Positions 1 to 8,698 are shown, counted from the first letter of the stretch. The stretch is 64,000 nucleotides of DNA from Acidobacteriota bacterium (GCA_013289685.1 JABCZL010000014.1:1-64000), one strand, 5' to 3'. Notes: generated by a model from the letters alone, not told the origin. Translations and numbers: made by a program.

Positions 1-28
1 CCAGCATCAGCTTCCTGAGTCGGGTCAC
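1..28 (-). CDS. 5' end of a gene leaving the left edge; possibly a tyrosine recombinase
   Basis: Only nine codons are visible, reading MTRLRKLML from a GTG start at 28. A near-perfect Shine-Dalgarno (AAGGAGGT, about 33-40) sits a few bases upstream, which is why I call a gene. This opening resembles the N-terminus of Acidobacteria phage-type integrases as I remember them, but nine residues cannot prove a family. An integrase here would fit the mobile remnants downstream. Confidence 0.4.
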
Positions 29-342
29 AGTAACCTCCTTGTGACCCAAACCTTACACGGGCAACCATGCTGGCAACGACCACGCGGTAGCGTCCGCCGC
101 GCTAGCGGCTTAGTTCAAACGGGCTTCGAGGAAGTCAGCGACCGCGCGGTTCCGAGCGGTTTGTTGGCAACTCGGAGGCTGGAAAATGCTTCGTAGCTGG
201 CGAAAAATCCCCATAGCGCTCACTGACCCGAAACGGGGCGAGCGCACCGCAATCGAAAACACTCCTCGCGTGCGATGTGCGCCGTTCGAGCAAAGTCTGC
301 CTGCGACAGAACTCTAGTGTGGCAGTGTTAAGCTCAGGGAAT
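29..342. other. Intergenic stretch with one dispersed short repeat
   Basis: No convincing gene. It holds the leader of the left-edge gene (Shine-Dalgarno at 33-40) and a copy of the short repeat with core TGGCGAAAAATCCCCAT at 198-214. Confidence 0.5.
197..227. repeat. Dispersed short repeat, copy R1
   Basis: The core TGGCGAAAAATCCCCAT followed by a CTCACTGA-like tail recurs at 3903-3932 and, with a few changes, at 39266-39296. All copies lie outside confident coding sequence. Function unknown. Confidence 0.6.
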
Positions 343-834
343 TCACGGTGTGCGTAGCGGCAATTCGACGGGCTTTACAAATGCCTTCTTGTGATTGTTG
401 CGCCACACGATTTTGCACGATGCGCTATCCGCAGGCTCCTCCCAAGCAGAGCCGTCCCCGAACAAAACGCTAGTCAACACAAAAGCTCCCCCGCCGCTGT
501 GTTCGAAGTCGAGGTTGGCACGATCCCACGACAGAGTCTTGGTCGCGTCTGGTTTCAGTGACTTGTTCCAACCGAACTCGCGCAGAGGCCTGGAATCGTC
601 AAGGTTCCAGTGCAGCCATTTCCAGTGCTCCGTGGCATCCGACAGGGCAGCGTAAAAGCTGAGGCCGACAATTTCCTTCCCGCTTATGTTCTTCACGCGA
701 ACGCTGAATCCCGAGGAACTGAAATTCACAAACTCAAGAGGGCAGCTTGATGGCGCGACCGTAGTTTGCGAAAGGGCTGGCAAGGGGAGAACGAAGATGA
801 CAAATCCTAAACGAGAAACCCAAGTCCACTTCAT
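343..834 (-). CDS. Secreted hypothetical protein, 163 aa
   Basis: The N-terminus is a typical Sec signal peptide: basic MKW start, hydrophobic core to about residue 20, then ALSQ. The mature part is rich in beta-prone segments and has two cysteines (about 31 and 141) that could form a disulfide. No family recognised. The start is supported by a GAGGAGA Shine-Dalgarno about 9 bases before ATG. The upstream region carries an unusual phased repeat array, so the gene may be specifically regulated. It looks monocistronic. Confidence 0.75.
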   Translation of the reverse strand: MKWTWVSRLGFVIFVLPLPALSQTTVAPSSCPLEFVNFSSSGFSVRVKNISGKEIVGLSFYAALSDATEHWKWLHWNLDDSRPLREFGWNKSLKPDATKTLSWDRANLDFEHSGGGAFVLTSVLFGDGSAWEEPADSASCKIVWRNNHKKAFVKPVELPLRTP

Positions 835-883
835 GGCATTGTCTCCTCGTAGGTGAATCTTTGGCGCGCAGTCTGAGGAAATA

Positions 884-930
884 GGTAAAGAGTTGGTAAA
901 GGTCGGTAAATGTTTGGCAATGGTCGGTGA
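884..930 (-). promoter_or_regulatory. Helically phased array of five GGTAAA-like elements
   Basis: GGTAAA occurs at 884, 895 and 905, with variants GGCAAT at 916 and GGTGAC at 926. The spacings are 11, 10, 11 and 10 bases, averaging one DNA turn, so all five sites face the same side of the helix. On the coding strand they read TTTACC. The array lies 50-96 bases upstream of the ATG at 834, as expected for a cooperative activator or repressor site. The binding protein is unknown. Confidence 0.55.
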
Positions 931-956
931 CTCGCGTCACTGATCTGGGTTAACCC
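927..956. promoter_or_regulatory. Two perfect palindromes next to the phased array
   Basis: GTGACTCGCGTCAC (927-940) has 5-base perfect arms and overlaps the last phased element. GGGTTAACCC (947-956) is a perfect 10-base palindrome. Either could bind a dimeric regulator. I know no specific match. Confidence 0.4.
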
Positions 957-1145
957 GCTGACTGCCGGAAAACATCATGTGAGACCTTTACGCTCAGCCT
1001 TCCGGGGTCAATGAGAGCTATGGCCCTGGTTTCGTCAGTTACGGCTTGCGCACGCACGTGTATCCCTGATGCAGGTCCGTTATACCGGATGCGGCAGCAC
1101 TCTCAGGAGCGAACGCCGCCACGTCATCCGGCTCTTGATTCCTCC

Positions 1146-3590
1146 TCAATTGTTCCGGAGCGCAACCATCGGGTCGATGCGTGACGCTCTTCGAGCTGGA
1201 AGATAGCCCGCGAAGAGCGCCACTATGGCCAGCGTGAGACTCACCGCCGCGAACGTAACCGGGTCGGTAGGAGTGGTGTCGAAAAGCAGCGCGGCGATCG
1301 CCCTCGCCACCACTAGCGACGCAATGATTCCGGTGGCAATTCCAATCACGGTCAGGCGGAGCGTCCTGGCGATGACGCGCAGTTGCACGTGACCCGTGGT
1401 TGCACCCAGGGCCATGCGGATGCCGATCTCCTGCGTGCGCTGCGTCACCGAGTACGAGATGACACCATAGATGCCGAGTGCGGCCAGCAGCAGCCCCAGA
1501 GTGGCGAACGCGGCGACCAGCAGGATGAAGAACCGGCGCGGCGAGACAGCACGGTCGACAATGGTCCGGATCGGCCGGAATTCGGAGGCAGGCTGTTTTG
1601 GGTTCAGCTCGCGCAGCGTGTGCAAAACTGGCACGGCGAGAGTCGCCGGCGGCAGGCTGGTGCGGATGACGAGTTGCGCGCCCGACGGATTTTGCTGCTT
1701 AACCGGGTAGTAGATTTGCGAGCCAGCCCCGCTCTCCACAGTTTCTTCGTGGACATCGTCGACCACTCCGACCACGAGGTCTTGCTCTTTATCGCGCATG
1801 AGGATCTTGCCCACCGCGTCCTCGCCCGGCCAATAGACGCGAGCGGCAGAGGCGTTGATCAGCACCACTCGCTGGCTATGCGGCCCATCGGCCCAGGTGA
1901 AGTCTCGCCCGTGGACGCGAATGCCCATGGCGCGCATGAATCCCGGGGTGATCACATACACCAGCGGGTCGGGCAATGCGCCCGGAGCGAAGGTCTTTCC
2001 CTGAGGCACGGGTGTATCCCATTCGCGGTTCGGCCCTAGGGGAAGATAATCTGCCATGCCGGCAGCCTCGACGCCGGGCAAAGCGCTGACGCGAGCGAGA
2101 ATCTGCTGGAAGACTTCACTTCGCTTCGCCACCGCAGCCTCATACGTCGGAGCGCTGTCATCGTAGTCCACTTTGATGGATGCGGCGCGATCGGGCTGAA
2201 ATCCAAGGTCAACGTCAAGCACCTTGAGAAAGCTGCGCATCAACAGGCCTGCGCTGACTAGCAGCACGCAGGCCAAGGCAACTTCGGACACGACCAGCCC
2301 GGCGCGGACGCGCTCGTGTTTGCGGCCCAGGCCAGCGCCTGCGCCGGAGTCTTTGAGCGCCTCCTGTAGATTGCCCGCGGCCATCCTTAGCCCCGGAAGC
2401 AGGCCAAACATCATGGCGCTGAAAATGGCAACAAGGACGGTCCACCCCAGCACCTGGCCGTCGATGCGCAGAGTGCTGAGCAGCGGCAGAGCCACAGATC
2501 CCTGGTGCGCGAGCCAGGCGATCAACGCTGCGGCCAGTCCCAGCCCGAACGCAGCGCCCGCGCCCGAGAGCACCAGGCTTTCCATGAGCAACTGGCGCAC
2601 GATGCGCCCGCGGCTCGCCCCGAGCGCGCCGCGCACGGCAAATTCCTTGGTGCGCGCAGCGGTGCGAGCCAGCAGTAGGTTCGAGAGGTTCACGCCGGCG
2701 ATCAGCAGAATCGTGCCCACCGCACACCATAACGCAATCAGCGACCGACGCAGCTTGCCCGTCACGTAATCCTTCAGCGGAACGGGAATGAGATCGCCTT
2801 TATATTGGCCCAGCGTCTGGGGATATTTTGTATTTTGGTAAAGATTGGGCCCGACTCGGTTGGCGTCGTCGAGCGCCTGGGCCAAAGTCACGCCCGGCTT
2901 GAGGCGGCCGAGCAGGGTGACGATGTTGCCCCAATTCCGCTCCAGATTCAAGTCGAGCGGGGTGAACAGATCGACTTTCGCGCCGGGAGAAAACACCGCA
3001 CCAAAATCAAAGGTGTCGGGTAAAACGCCCACCACGGTGATCGGCGATCCGTTTAGTTCGATGGCCTTGCCAACGATCTCTGGATCGGCGTTGAATTGTT
3101 GGCGCCAGTAAGCGTTGGCCAGCAGCGTAACCGGATGGGACCCGCCCCGAGCCTCTTCTGATGTGAACAGGCGGCCCATGGTGGGCTGCACGCCGAGAAC
3201 CTGAAAGAAGTTTCCGATGACTTCAAAACTTGTGGCCGGTTGCGGCTCTCCGCGGCCGGTAAGTCGAAGATTGTCGGGCGTAGTAAAGGCCATGTATCCG
3301 GTTACACCCTGGTAGGCGCGGCTCTGGTCGCGGAACTCTTCATAGGCGTCAGCCGAGTAGGTAGCGCAAGAGAAGCCGCAGGCAGTCGGCGGCGGAGCAA
3401 TCCACACCAGTTCGCTTGAATCGGGGAAAGGCAACGGGCGCAGTAGCAGCGTGTTGACTACGCTGAAGACAGCAATGTTGGCTCCGATGGCGAGAGCCAG
3501 GATCACCACCGCGACCAACGTGAAGCTGCGATCGCGGCTCAGCGTGCGGAGCGCGTACTTCAAGTCCTGCACGAAAATGTCCAGTTTCAT
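1146..3590 (-). CDS. ADOP-type ABC transporter permease (MacB/FtsX family)
   Basis: Acidobacterial duplicated orphan permease of about 814 aa. It begins with the DLKYALRTL motif and a transmembrane helix (about 22-45), followed by a MacB-type periplasmic domain (about 60-260). An FtsX three-helix block follows (about 285-365, with RGALGASRGRI), then a second periplasmic domain and a second FtsX block (about 695-785, with GIRMALGA). These proteins lack an adjacent ATPase gene, as here. Substrate unknown. The reading frame stays open to 3956, but ATG at 3590 has an AGGAG site 9 bases upstream and gives the usual family length. The extension includes a translated short repeat (R2), so it is probably not coding. 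Confidence 0.85.
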   Translation of the reverse strand: MKLDIFVQDLKYALRTLSRDRSFTLVAVVILALAIGANIAVFSVVNTLLLRPLPFPDSSELVWIAPPPTACGFSCATYSADAYEEFRDQSRAYQGVTGYMAFTTPDNLRLTGRGEPQPATSFEVIGNFFQVLGVQPTMGRLFTSEEARGGSHPVTLLANAYWRQQFNADPEIVGKAIELNGSPITVVGVLPDTFDFGAVFSPGAKVDLFTPLDLNLERNWGNIVTLLGRLKPGVTLAQALDDANRVGPNLYQNTKYPQTLGQYKGDLIPVPLKDYVTGKLRRSLIALWCAVGTILLIAGVNLSNLLLARTAARTKEFAVRGALGASRGRIVRQLLMESLVLSGAGAAFGLGLAAALIAWLAHQGSVALPLLSTLRIDGQVLGWTVLVAIFSAMMFGLLPGLRMAAGNLQEALKDSGAGAGLGRKHERVRAGLVVSEVALACVLLVSAGLLMRSFLKVLDVDLGFQPDRAASIKVDYDDSAPTYEAAVAKRSEVFQQILARVSALPGVEAAGMADYLPLGPNREWDTPVPQGKTFAPGALPDPLVYVITPGFMRAMGIRVHGRDFTWADGPHSQRVVLINASAARVYWPGEDAVGKILMRDKEQDLVVGVVDDVHEETVESGAGSQIYYPVKQQNPSGAQLVIRTSLPPATLAVPVLHTLRELNPKQPASEFRPIRTIVDRAVSPRRFFILLVAAFATLGLLLAALGIYGVISYSVTQRTQEIGIRMALGATTGHVQLRVIARTLRLTVIGIATGIIASLVVARAIAALLFDTTPTDPVTFAAVSLTLAIVALFAGYLPARRASRIDPMVALRNN

Positions 3591-3902
3591 TTGCTCCAGC
3601 TCCTGGTCGCCGTGGAACTCTCCATCGCGGGCATGACTTACTCTTAGACGCACCGCCTGGGGATCTGTAAGCTTGCTCTCGACTGAACGTGTTGACGAGC
3701 TCAAACCACTTTCGGATGTCATCGTGAAAGACGAGCGCGCCTCCAACTTTCGGACTTCCGAGGCTGTATTGGGGGCCCGTCGTGCTAGTTTGAGGACATT
3801 GTTGTCCACCCGCGGCCGGCGTAGCAATATGGCTCCTGCAAGGATTGCAAAGATGGTTATCCGCATGATGCACTGCCGATTATCCAGCGATCCGAACGAT
3901 GC

Positions 3903-3932
3903 TTGGCGAAAAATCCCCATTTCACTCATTGA
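3903..3932. repeat. Dispersed short repeat, copy R2
   Basis: TTGGCGAAAAATCCCCAT followed by TTCACTCATTGA. Same element as at 197-227 and 39266-39296. It lies between the ADOP gene and the divergent YVTN fragment. Confidence 0.6.
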
Positions 3933-4019
3933 GGTTGGAAGGGGTTTTGACCGCAAACTCTGTTCTCGTCAATCACCGGCAATCTTCTGTTAGAGTGGTC
4001 GTCAATTCGGGGGTGGGGC

Positions 4020-4429
4020 ATGCGACACAACACTGCCTGGCCGGCTTTTCTCCTCCTTTTTTTTTGTTCGAGATCGCGACGTCGGCGTCGGCTCAGAATG
4101 TCATGCTGTACGTGGACAACAGCGAGGGTAACGACGTCAGTGTCATCGACCTGAAGACGCTGAACACCGTAGATGACATCCGTCTGGGCGACAAAGTTCA
4201 CGGGCTGGCGATCCAGGCGGATGGGCGGCGGCTGTTTGCGACCATCGAATCCGACAGTACCCCGAGCGTGGTAGATACCGCGACCAACAATGTCATCGCG
4301 ACGATCAAGCTGACGGGGCGTCCGAATCAGTGCGCGGTCACGCCCGAGGGACACTATGTGGCGGTGCCAATCCGCGACCAGAATGCAGTGGACATTGTGG
4401 ACATGCAACAGCAGAAGGTGGACGGTTGA
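4020..4429 (+). pseudogene. YVTN-type beta-propeller protein: frameshifted and truncated
   Basis: The ATG at 4020 follows a G-rich site (GGGGGTGGGG) and opens a signal peptide (MRHNTAWPAFLLLFF). A run of nine T at 4057-4065 then puts the reading one frame off from the mature part. That part starts near SASAQ and runs through about two propeller blades (NVMLYVDNSEGNDVSVIDLK, then repeats around NVIATIKLTGRP). A tenth T would join signal peptide and mature part exactly. The protein also stops after about 115 mature residues, where whole YVTN propellers have roughly 300. Downstream composition changes abruptly. Likely a 5' remnant; slippage or phase variation at the T tract cannot be excluded. 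Confidence 0.65.
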
Positions 4430-4613
4430 GCGGTGCTGGTGACGATGGCGCGTGATGGGACGCTCCTCGACCGCGCCGCGTGGAGCTCGTGGACGAGGAC
4501 CTACCGAAGCTCCGCACCACAACGAAGGCCAAGCGCTCCCGCTCGACGAGGCCGTGCCGGAGGGGTGAGCGCGTGCAGCCAGTTTCCCTCGAGGGAGCTC
4601 ACCGTCACATGCC
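4430..4613. other. GC-rich junction after the propeller fragment
   Basis: The reading frame of the propeller ends and a very GC-rich stretch follows before the next small gene. This looks like a recombination junction. No gene recognised on either strand. Confidence 0.35.
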
Positions 4614-4895
4614 ATGGCTTCCCGTGTTCGCCACTGCGTTGAGTGTCCAAAATGCTTGACTCGATATTTGCCTGCCTTCAGCCCGTACCGTAACGGGTCG
4701 TACTTGATGCCGCTGGCTGAAGGATTCGCAGATGAATGGACGCTGTACTGTGCCTGCGGGAGGCCACCCATTTCCAGTCGATGGAGTTGGAGCGACCTGA
4801 AGCGATATGCGGTCTCGAATCAGGCACACGATCGCGGTTATGGTCCACCCGAGGAGATTGTGCCTGTACACAAGACGTCGCGTTTTTCGGGTTAA
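4614..4895 (+). CDS. Small zinc-ribbon-like hypothetical protein, 93 aa
   Basis: Two cysteine clusters, HCVECPKC near the N-terminus and YCACG near residue 46, are spaced like a small zinc-binding fold. The C-terminal half has a conserved look (SNQAHDRGYGPPEE). I recall such proteins among Acidobacteria-restricted hypotheticals, function unknown. The Shine-Dalgarno is weak (GAGGGAG lies too far upstream). It opens an accessory island with other small orphan genes. Confidence 0.6.
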   Translation: MASRVRHCVECPKCLTRYLPAFSPYRNGSYLMPLAEGFADEWTLYCACGRPPISSRWSWSDLKRYAVSNQAHDRGYGPPEEIVPVHKTSRFSG

Positions 4896-4931
4896 GATTG
4901 CTCGGGACTGAGATTGCTTGTCTGAACCAAT

Positions 4932-5199
4932 TCAGTTCAGTATTTTGTTGGCTCCTGCTTCTTGCTTTTGCCGGACCATCTCGCGGAAGTTGCGCATTGT
5001 CGTGACCGGGTTTGACCGCTCGGCATCCTCGCGCCAATCGCCGGAGACGACAAACGTGTCAAAATCATTCTCTACGCAAAGGGCTTTGTGGACTTCAGCT
5101 CCGAAGATGCCGAAGGTTACACCGACGTTCCTGCTTACTGCATTGCTCTTTCGCGTCAATGGATAAAGTTGTGAGCACATACAGATTGAGACACTCCAT
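4932..5199 (-). pseudogene. Frameshifted paralogue of the 84-aa protein at 7159
   Basis: An excellent Shine-Dalgarno (AGGAGGT) precedes ATG at 5199, which opens MECLNLYVLTTLSID and aligns with the start of the intact 7159 protein. The remaining homology (SNAVSRNVGVTF through NPVTTMRN) is in another frame. One extra base near 5148-5151 explains the break. The two copies are about 2 kb apart and in opposite orientation. A sequencing error is possible, but neighbouring genes also show decay. Confidence 0.7.
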
Positions 5200-5327
5200 C
5201 GCACCTCCTTTCCCTGAGCATCCAACGCGATCATAGAATTTCTTCAACCACTGCGTCTCTCCAGCGACGGTGCCGCTATTTCTCTGCCTCGCTGTGGGCT
5301 AATGAAGCCACTACCTGAGAGACCACA

Positions 5328-5852
5328 TCACACAATTCTGCCGCCCTCGATGTGCCCGCGTTCGGACTTCAGCGGCTTTCCGTTCACCGCGTCTAGGATA
5401 GGAGCCATTTCCTTCAGCTTTTGCAGCAGAATCAAGTCGCGATGAAATCCCTGGTCGAGAAGAGCTTCGTACCTCAAGAGATCCGGAGAAGACAGGGACT
5501 CCAGTGGGATGCGGACGCTAATGGAAGTGGGTTTCTGCAGTTCGGCCGCGGACAGGGAGCCTCCCGCGCTTTTTGTTCTCTTAGCTAACCTCGCGGCAGC
5601 TTCCATTTCAAGCAGGATTTGCTTGCGCAAGTAACTCGCCGCGATGCGATCGAGCAGCAACCCCTGGAGCGCGTCTGCGGGTTGTACCGACTCTTGCAGT
5701 TGCGCAACAAAGCCGTGTGCCAGCTTTTGGAACTCTTGGGTCGAATATTCGGTCACTTTCTTCCATAAAATGCCGTCCTTCTTCAGGTCCCAAGCTTTTT
5801 TCCCAGTCCCATTGCCGTTTCCAGTTTGATTTGTGTTTCCATTTCGACTCAT
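5328..5852 (-). CDS. Hypothetical protein, 174 aa
   Basis: Not a family I can name. The N-terminus is low-complexity (N, T and G rich) to about residue 17. A helical middle follows (about 35-95) with Gln-, Leu- and Ala-rich heptad-like stretches, then a charged C-terminus. A strong AGGAGG Shine-Dalgarno lies before ATG at 5852. It follows the 138-aa gene by 20 bases on the same strand, so the two are probably co-transcribed and may work together. Confidence 0.65.
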   Translation of the reverse strand: MSRNGNTNQTGNGNGTGKKAWDLKKDGILWKKVTEYSTQEFQKLAHGFVAQLQESVQPADALQGLLLDRIAASYLRKQILLEMEAAARLAKRTKSAGGSLSAAELQKPTSISVRIPLESLSSPDLLRYEALLDQGFHRDLILLQKLKEMAPILDAVNGKPLKSERGHIEGGRIV

Positions 5853-5872
5853 AAGCTCCTCCTAACGCTTTT

Positions 5873-6289
5873 CTAGTGCTTCCCGGCCAGGTCGACCTGT
5901 TCCCGAATACAGGCATGCAGCTGTCTGGTCAGCATGCGTTCGTATCGATCGATGAGTCGCCCATTCTGCTCGAGACCGTCGGGATGTTGAATACTGTCCC
6001 TCTCGAAGACCACAACCCTCACCAACTTACCCCAGATACGGCTGATTTCCTTGATGGCTGCGTCTCTCACCAGAACCTCGGGCAAAACAGGTCTGCTCAG
6101 TTCCAATGAACACAGGTCAACTTCTGGAACCGCACTCGGCAAATCCACCACGCGACTCAGAATTCCGTGTTTCAGCGCGTTCTTGCGCGAAGCTGCCTTC
6201 CCTGCCTCCGTCCTCGGCCCGGTCGAGCGCTTTGCATTCGCTCGGTTCGCTTGCAGTTTTCGCTCTGAAATTGGCTGTTTGATCCCCAT
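5873..6289 (-). CDS. Small protein with 'NRANAKRSTGPRT' motif, 138 aa
   Basis: The N-terminus (about 8-45) carries the basic segment ANRANAKRSTGPRTEAGKAA followed by SRKNALKHG. I know this signature from many hypothetical proteins in accessory regions of Acidobacteria and Planctomycetes; function unknown, a nucleic-acid role is only a guess from the basic charge. The rest is helical. The frame is open to 6892, but the ATG at 6289 has an AGGAAG site 6 bases upstream and begins the recognisable family. Likely operon with the gene at 5328. Confidence 0.7.
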   Translation of the reverse strand: MGIKQPISERKLQANRANAKRSTGPRTEAGKAASRKNALKHGILSRVVDLPSAVPEVDLCSLELSRPVLPEVLVRDAAIKEISRIWGKLVRVVVFERDSIQHPDGLEQNGRLIDRYERMLTRQLHACIREQVDLAGKH

Positions 6290-7158
6290 TGCAGACTTCC
6301 TCGCACACTGATTCGGCCGATTTGGAACTCGAATCACTCGTATCTGGGCCGGAATCGATGGGCTCAGGACGACTGAGTTTTTCAGTGGGGGAAAAACTGC
6401 AGGGACGATATCAATAATCGGTGACTTTAGTCTTACGTGTGACCCTGGTAATTTCAAGATTACGAGCGGACTCGTCCGATGGTAAGAGTGCAGCATCGCC
6501 GCGCGAGGTTGTGAAATTGATTGCGAGGTACCGGGGAAGGCCCAGGCTGCCCGAAGCATCCGCAATCTTGGCGTCCGCCGGCTGGGTGCCGGTCCCATCC
6601 TCGACTTGAGATGCGTGCCGAACCAACGGGGCGGCGTAGCCCAAGCGACGTGGACCGGAGGCGAGTCGGGCCGGAAGGATGATCCCTCTCCCGGCAGGAG
6701 ACCGGGGAAGCCTGGACTCCGAATCCCGAGGCCCACAGAAGGCTGACGGCGGAACACGATCAACTTCCGGTGGCGTGCGCCAATTCGCCAGGCGAGGTCT
6801 TGCCACGGTTTGCGCGTCGAGCACCCAGGATCGGCATACCGTGCCTGTTCGCCGTGGCCACGAGACGAACGCCTATCTGACAAGAAGAACAAGGGTGCAG
6901 AGCTACCTCAGGGGGGCTCCTGCGCCTGCATTAGATCGTGAACGACTATCGCGTCTGGACGTGGTGGAGCACGAGCCTGGCGAATTTCCCTCCAGCACCC
7001 AGGTACTGAAACCAGAGATAGGTTACTAAAGATTTCTGCAAACACCAGGCTCCAAAATGGCCGTTGTTTCCCGGTCCTTTGTATACTGCAAGTAGATCAT
7101 CGTTCTTCCCCCCTCTGTCGCAAGCCAACCCGATCCCCCTCGTGCATGGAGGTAACTG
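6290..7158. other. Long non-coding stretch in the accessory island
   Basis: About 870 bases. Long open frames occur on both strands but none has a good start site, a recognisable product, or consistent codon use. The end carries the GGAGGT Shine-Dalgarno of the gene at 7159. Probably decayed sequence. Confidence 0.5.
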
Positions 7159-7413
7159 ATGGACGGCGCGCGGATATTCGTTTTCACATCTTTGTATATT
7201 GACGATGCAGGCAACGTCGTGAACCGCAATGTGGGCATCACGTTCGATCTCTTCGAGGCTGAAGCCCATAGAGCCCGGGGCGTAGAGAATGATTTTCAGA
7301 CCTTTAGTGTTCCCGTGAATTGGCGCGAGGATGCCGAGCAGTCCAACCTGGTCACAACGATGCGAGATCTGCGCGCAATGGTGCAAGAAATGCAAGAAGC
7401 CGCGCTGCGATAG
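7159..7413 (+). CDS. Small hypothetical protein, 84 aa
   Basis: Intact member of a two-copy family here; the other copy at 4932-5199 is frameshifted. It starts ARIFVFTSLYIDDAGN, a beta-strand pattern, and ends in a helix (TTMRDLRAMVQEMQEAAL). A perfect GGAGGT lies 5 bases before ATG. Conservation between the copies (RNVGITF, VENDF, NWREDAEQSN) shows that the family was under protein-level selection. Function unknown. Confidence 0.7.
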   Translation: MDGARIFVFTSLYIDDAGNVVNRNVGITFDLFEAEAHRARGVENDFQTFSVPVNWREDAEQSNLVTTMRDLRAMVQEMQEAALR

Positions 7414-7507
7414 GCGATCTCGGCTTGCGCCCCGGCTGATCAACACGCACCCACGAATGTCCGGTTCGCTTGTAGCCTCAGGGCCGCCTTAGCAACCGGA
7501 GACTAAC

Positions 7508-7819
7508 GTGCTGAAGAACAGACCCATCAGACCTGACGACCAAGTTGGTAAGGTGTTCTGCGTCGTGGGCCAGAACATGCGCCGATGCTTGATCTGCGAA
7601 AAGCTGTTCACGTGCCAGACCGCGGGCGCACACGCTGAGACAGGATGTCGTCCATCGCAGAGGTCCTTTCACCCGTGGGGGAAATCAGCGATGCAAATCG
7701 GTGAGCCGATTCGGAGAATTGTTGTTGAGCCTCTAGCGCCTCCAGTCAATGAACCGCAGAAAGAACCGGAGCAAATCTCGCTGCAGCCCGATACCGAAGG
7801 AGAACCAGCCCCCAAGTGA
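7508..7819 (+). CDS. Hypothetical protein with CxxC motif, 103 aa; apparent fusion
   Basis: The first half carries RRCLICEKLF and later HAETGC, a possible zinc-binding pattern. The second half, from MQIGEPIRRIVVEPL, is Pro/Glu-rich and resembles a separate short Acidobacteria protein. An internal ATG at 7691 could start that second protein on its own, so this may be two genes joined by loss of a stop. It overlaps the next gene by 4 bases (GTGA), suggesting coupled translation. Confidence 0.55.
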   Translation: MLKNRPIRPDDQVGKVFCVVGQNMRRCLICEKLFTCQTAGAHAETGCRPSQRSFHPWGKSAMQIGEPIRRIVVEPLAPPVNEPQKEPEQISLQPDTEGEPAPK

Positions 7820-8574
7820 CGGCCATCCCAGATTACATCTCGCCCATCACCGGCTACCGCGTTTGGCAATGGCATCGTGCTGGATTGCGCTCACTCAATG
7901 GCGAGACATGGCACCACGGCGAGCCGCTCGAAGCAAGATGCAGAAGTTCCGAGCGCCTGCATTGGAGGCGCCACAGAGCAAACCCTCGTCCGCATGATGC
8001 TCCGCATCTTCACTGCACCTGCGGAATTTATGCCAGCAAGAGTGTGGAGCATTTACGCCGCCCCGGTTATCAGAGATCGCTAATTTACGGACAGGTCCTG
8101 CTCTGGGGAACGATCGTTGAGCACCAGCGCGGGTGGCGCTCTCAATATGCCTATCCTCAAAGCTTTCTCTTGCCGCCTGAAGTCTTGCCGGTAAGACTTA
8201 TGGAAATTGAGACCCTGCTCAAGAGTCTGATTTCTTATGACCGCGACATCTTTATTCTTCACCATGGGGCCATGTGCCCCCTCTGGAAAAACGACTCGGG
8301 GCTTGCCGCCGACGGACTTGACTACCTCACGGACCGAGCAAGCAAATGGTACATCCAGCCAAATCAGCGGAGCGCGATTAAGCAGGGTGACCGAATTGCG
8401 GTGGCCGGGGAGGGCATGGCTGTGGTCGATGATATCGACGGTACGTACGTCCGCGTGAAGCTAGGGAATAAGACCATGCTAAGAATTGCTCGCAAGCAGG
8501 TTTCTTGGAAGAAAGAGAATCTGCGCTGGGAAACGGAAGCACGTGCGTATGATGAAGGCGACGGAAATAGGTGA
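7816..8574 (+). CDS. Hypothetical protein with HCTCGIYA motif, 252 aa
   Basis: Starts at GTG within the stop of the upstream gene (GTGA overlap), so the two are translationally coupled. The middle (about 75-125) carries HCTCGIYASKS and then VLLWGTIVEHQRGWRSQYA, a combination I know from Acidobacteria hypotheticals. The C-terminal third has a small beta-rich segment (IAVAGEGMAVVDDIDG, about 205-235) like an SH3-type barrel. No function assigned. Confidence 0.65.
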   Translation: MTAIPDYISPITGYRVWQWHRAGLRSLNGETWHHGEPLEARCRSSERLHWRRHRANPRPHDAPHLHCTCGIYASKSVEHLRRPGYQRSLIYGQVLLWGTIVEHQRGWRSQYAYPQSFLLPPEVLPVRLMEIETLLKSLISYDRDIFILHHGAMCPLWKNDSGLAADGLDYLTDRASKWYIQPNQRSAIKQGDRIAVAGEGMAVVDDIDGTYVRVKLGNKTMLRIARKQVSWKKENLRWETEARAYDEGDGNR

Positions 8575-8698
8575 GTGTTCGGGAACAAGCCAGCCATTCT
8601 CAGGGCGAGCAAGGAAACACGTGTTTGGGCCGCGTCGGTAAGGATTAGTCTGCACGCGGTAGCGTCGTTCAGCCGTCTGTACGGACTCCCAGCGCCAC

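Larger units (their letters stand above)
835..1145. other. Intergenic region holding the promoter of the secreted-protein gene
   Basis: Contains the phased GGTAAA array, the palindromes described at 927-956, and the downstream end of the ADOP gene, whose stop is at 1146. No gene seen. Confidence 0.6.

Noticed and set aside
3591-3956. N-terminal extension of the ADOP permease
   Set aside because: It encodes the short repeat R2 and has no family similarity; ATG 3590 has a better ribosome site.
6290-6892. Long minus-strand extension upstream of the 138-aa gene
   Set aside because: Proline/arginine-rich, no ribosome site, and the recognisable family begins at 6289.
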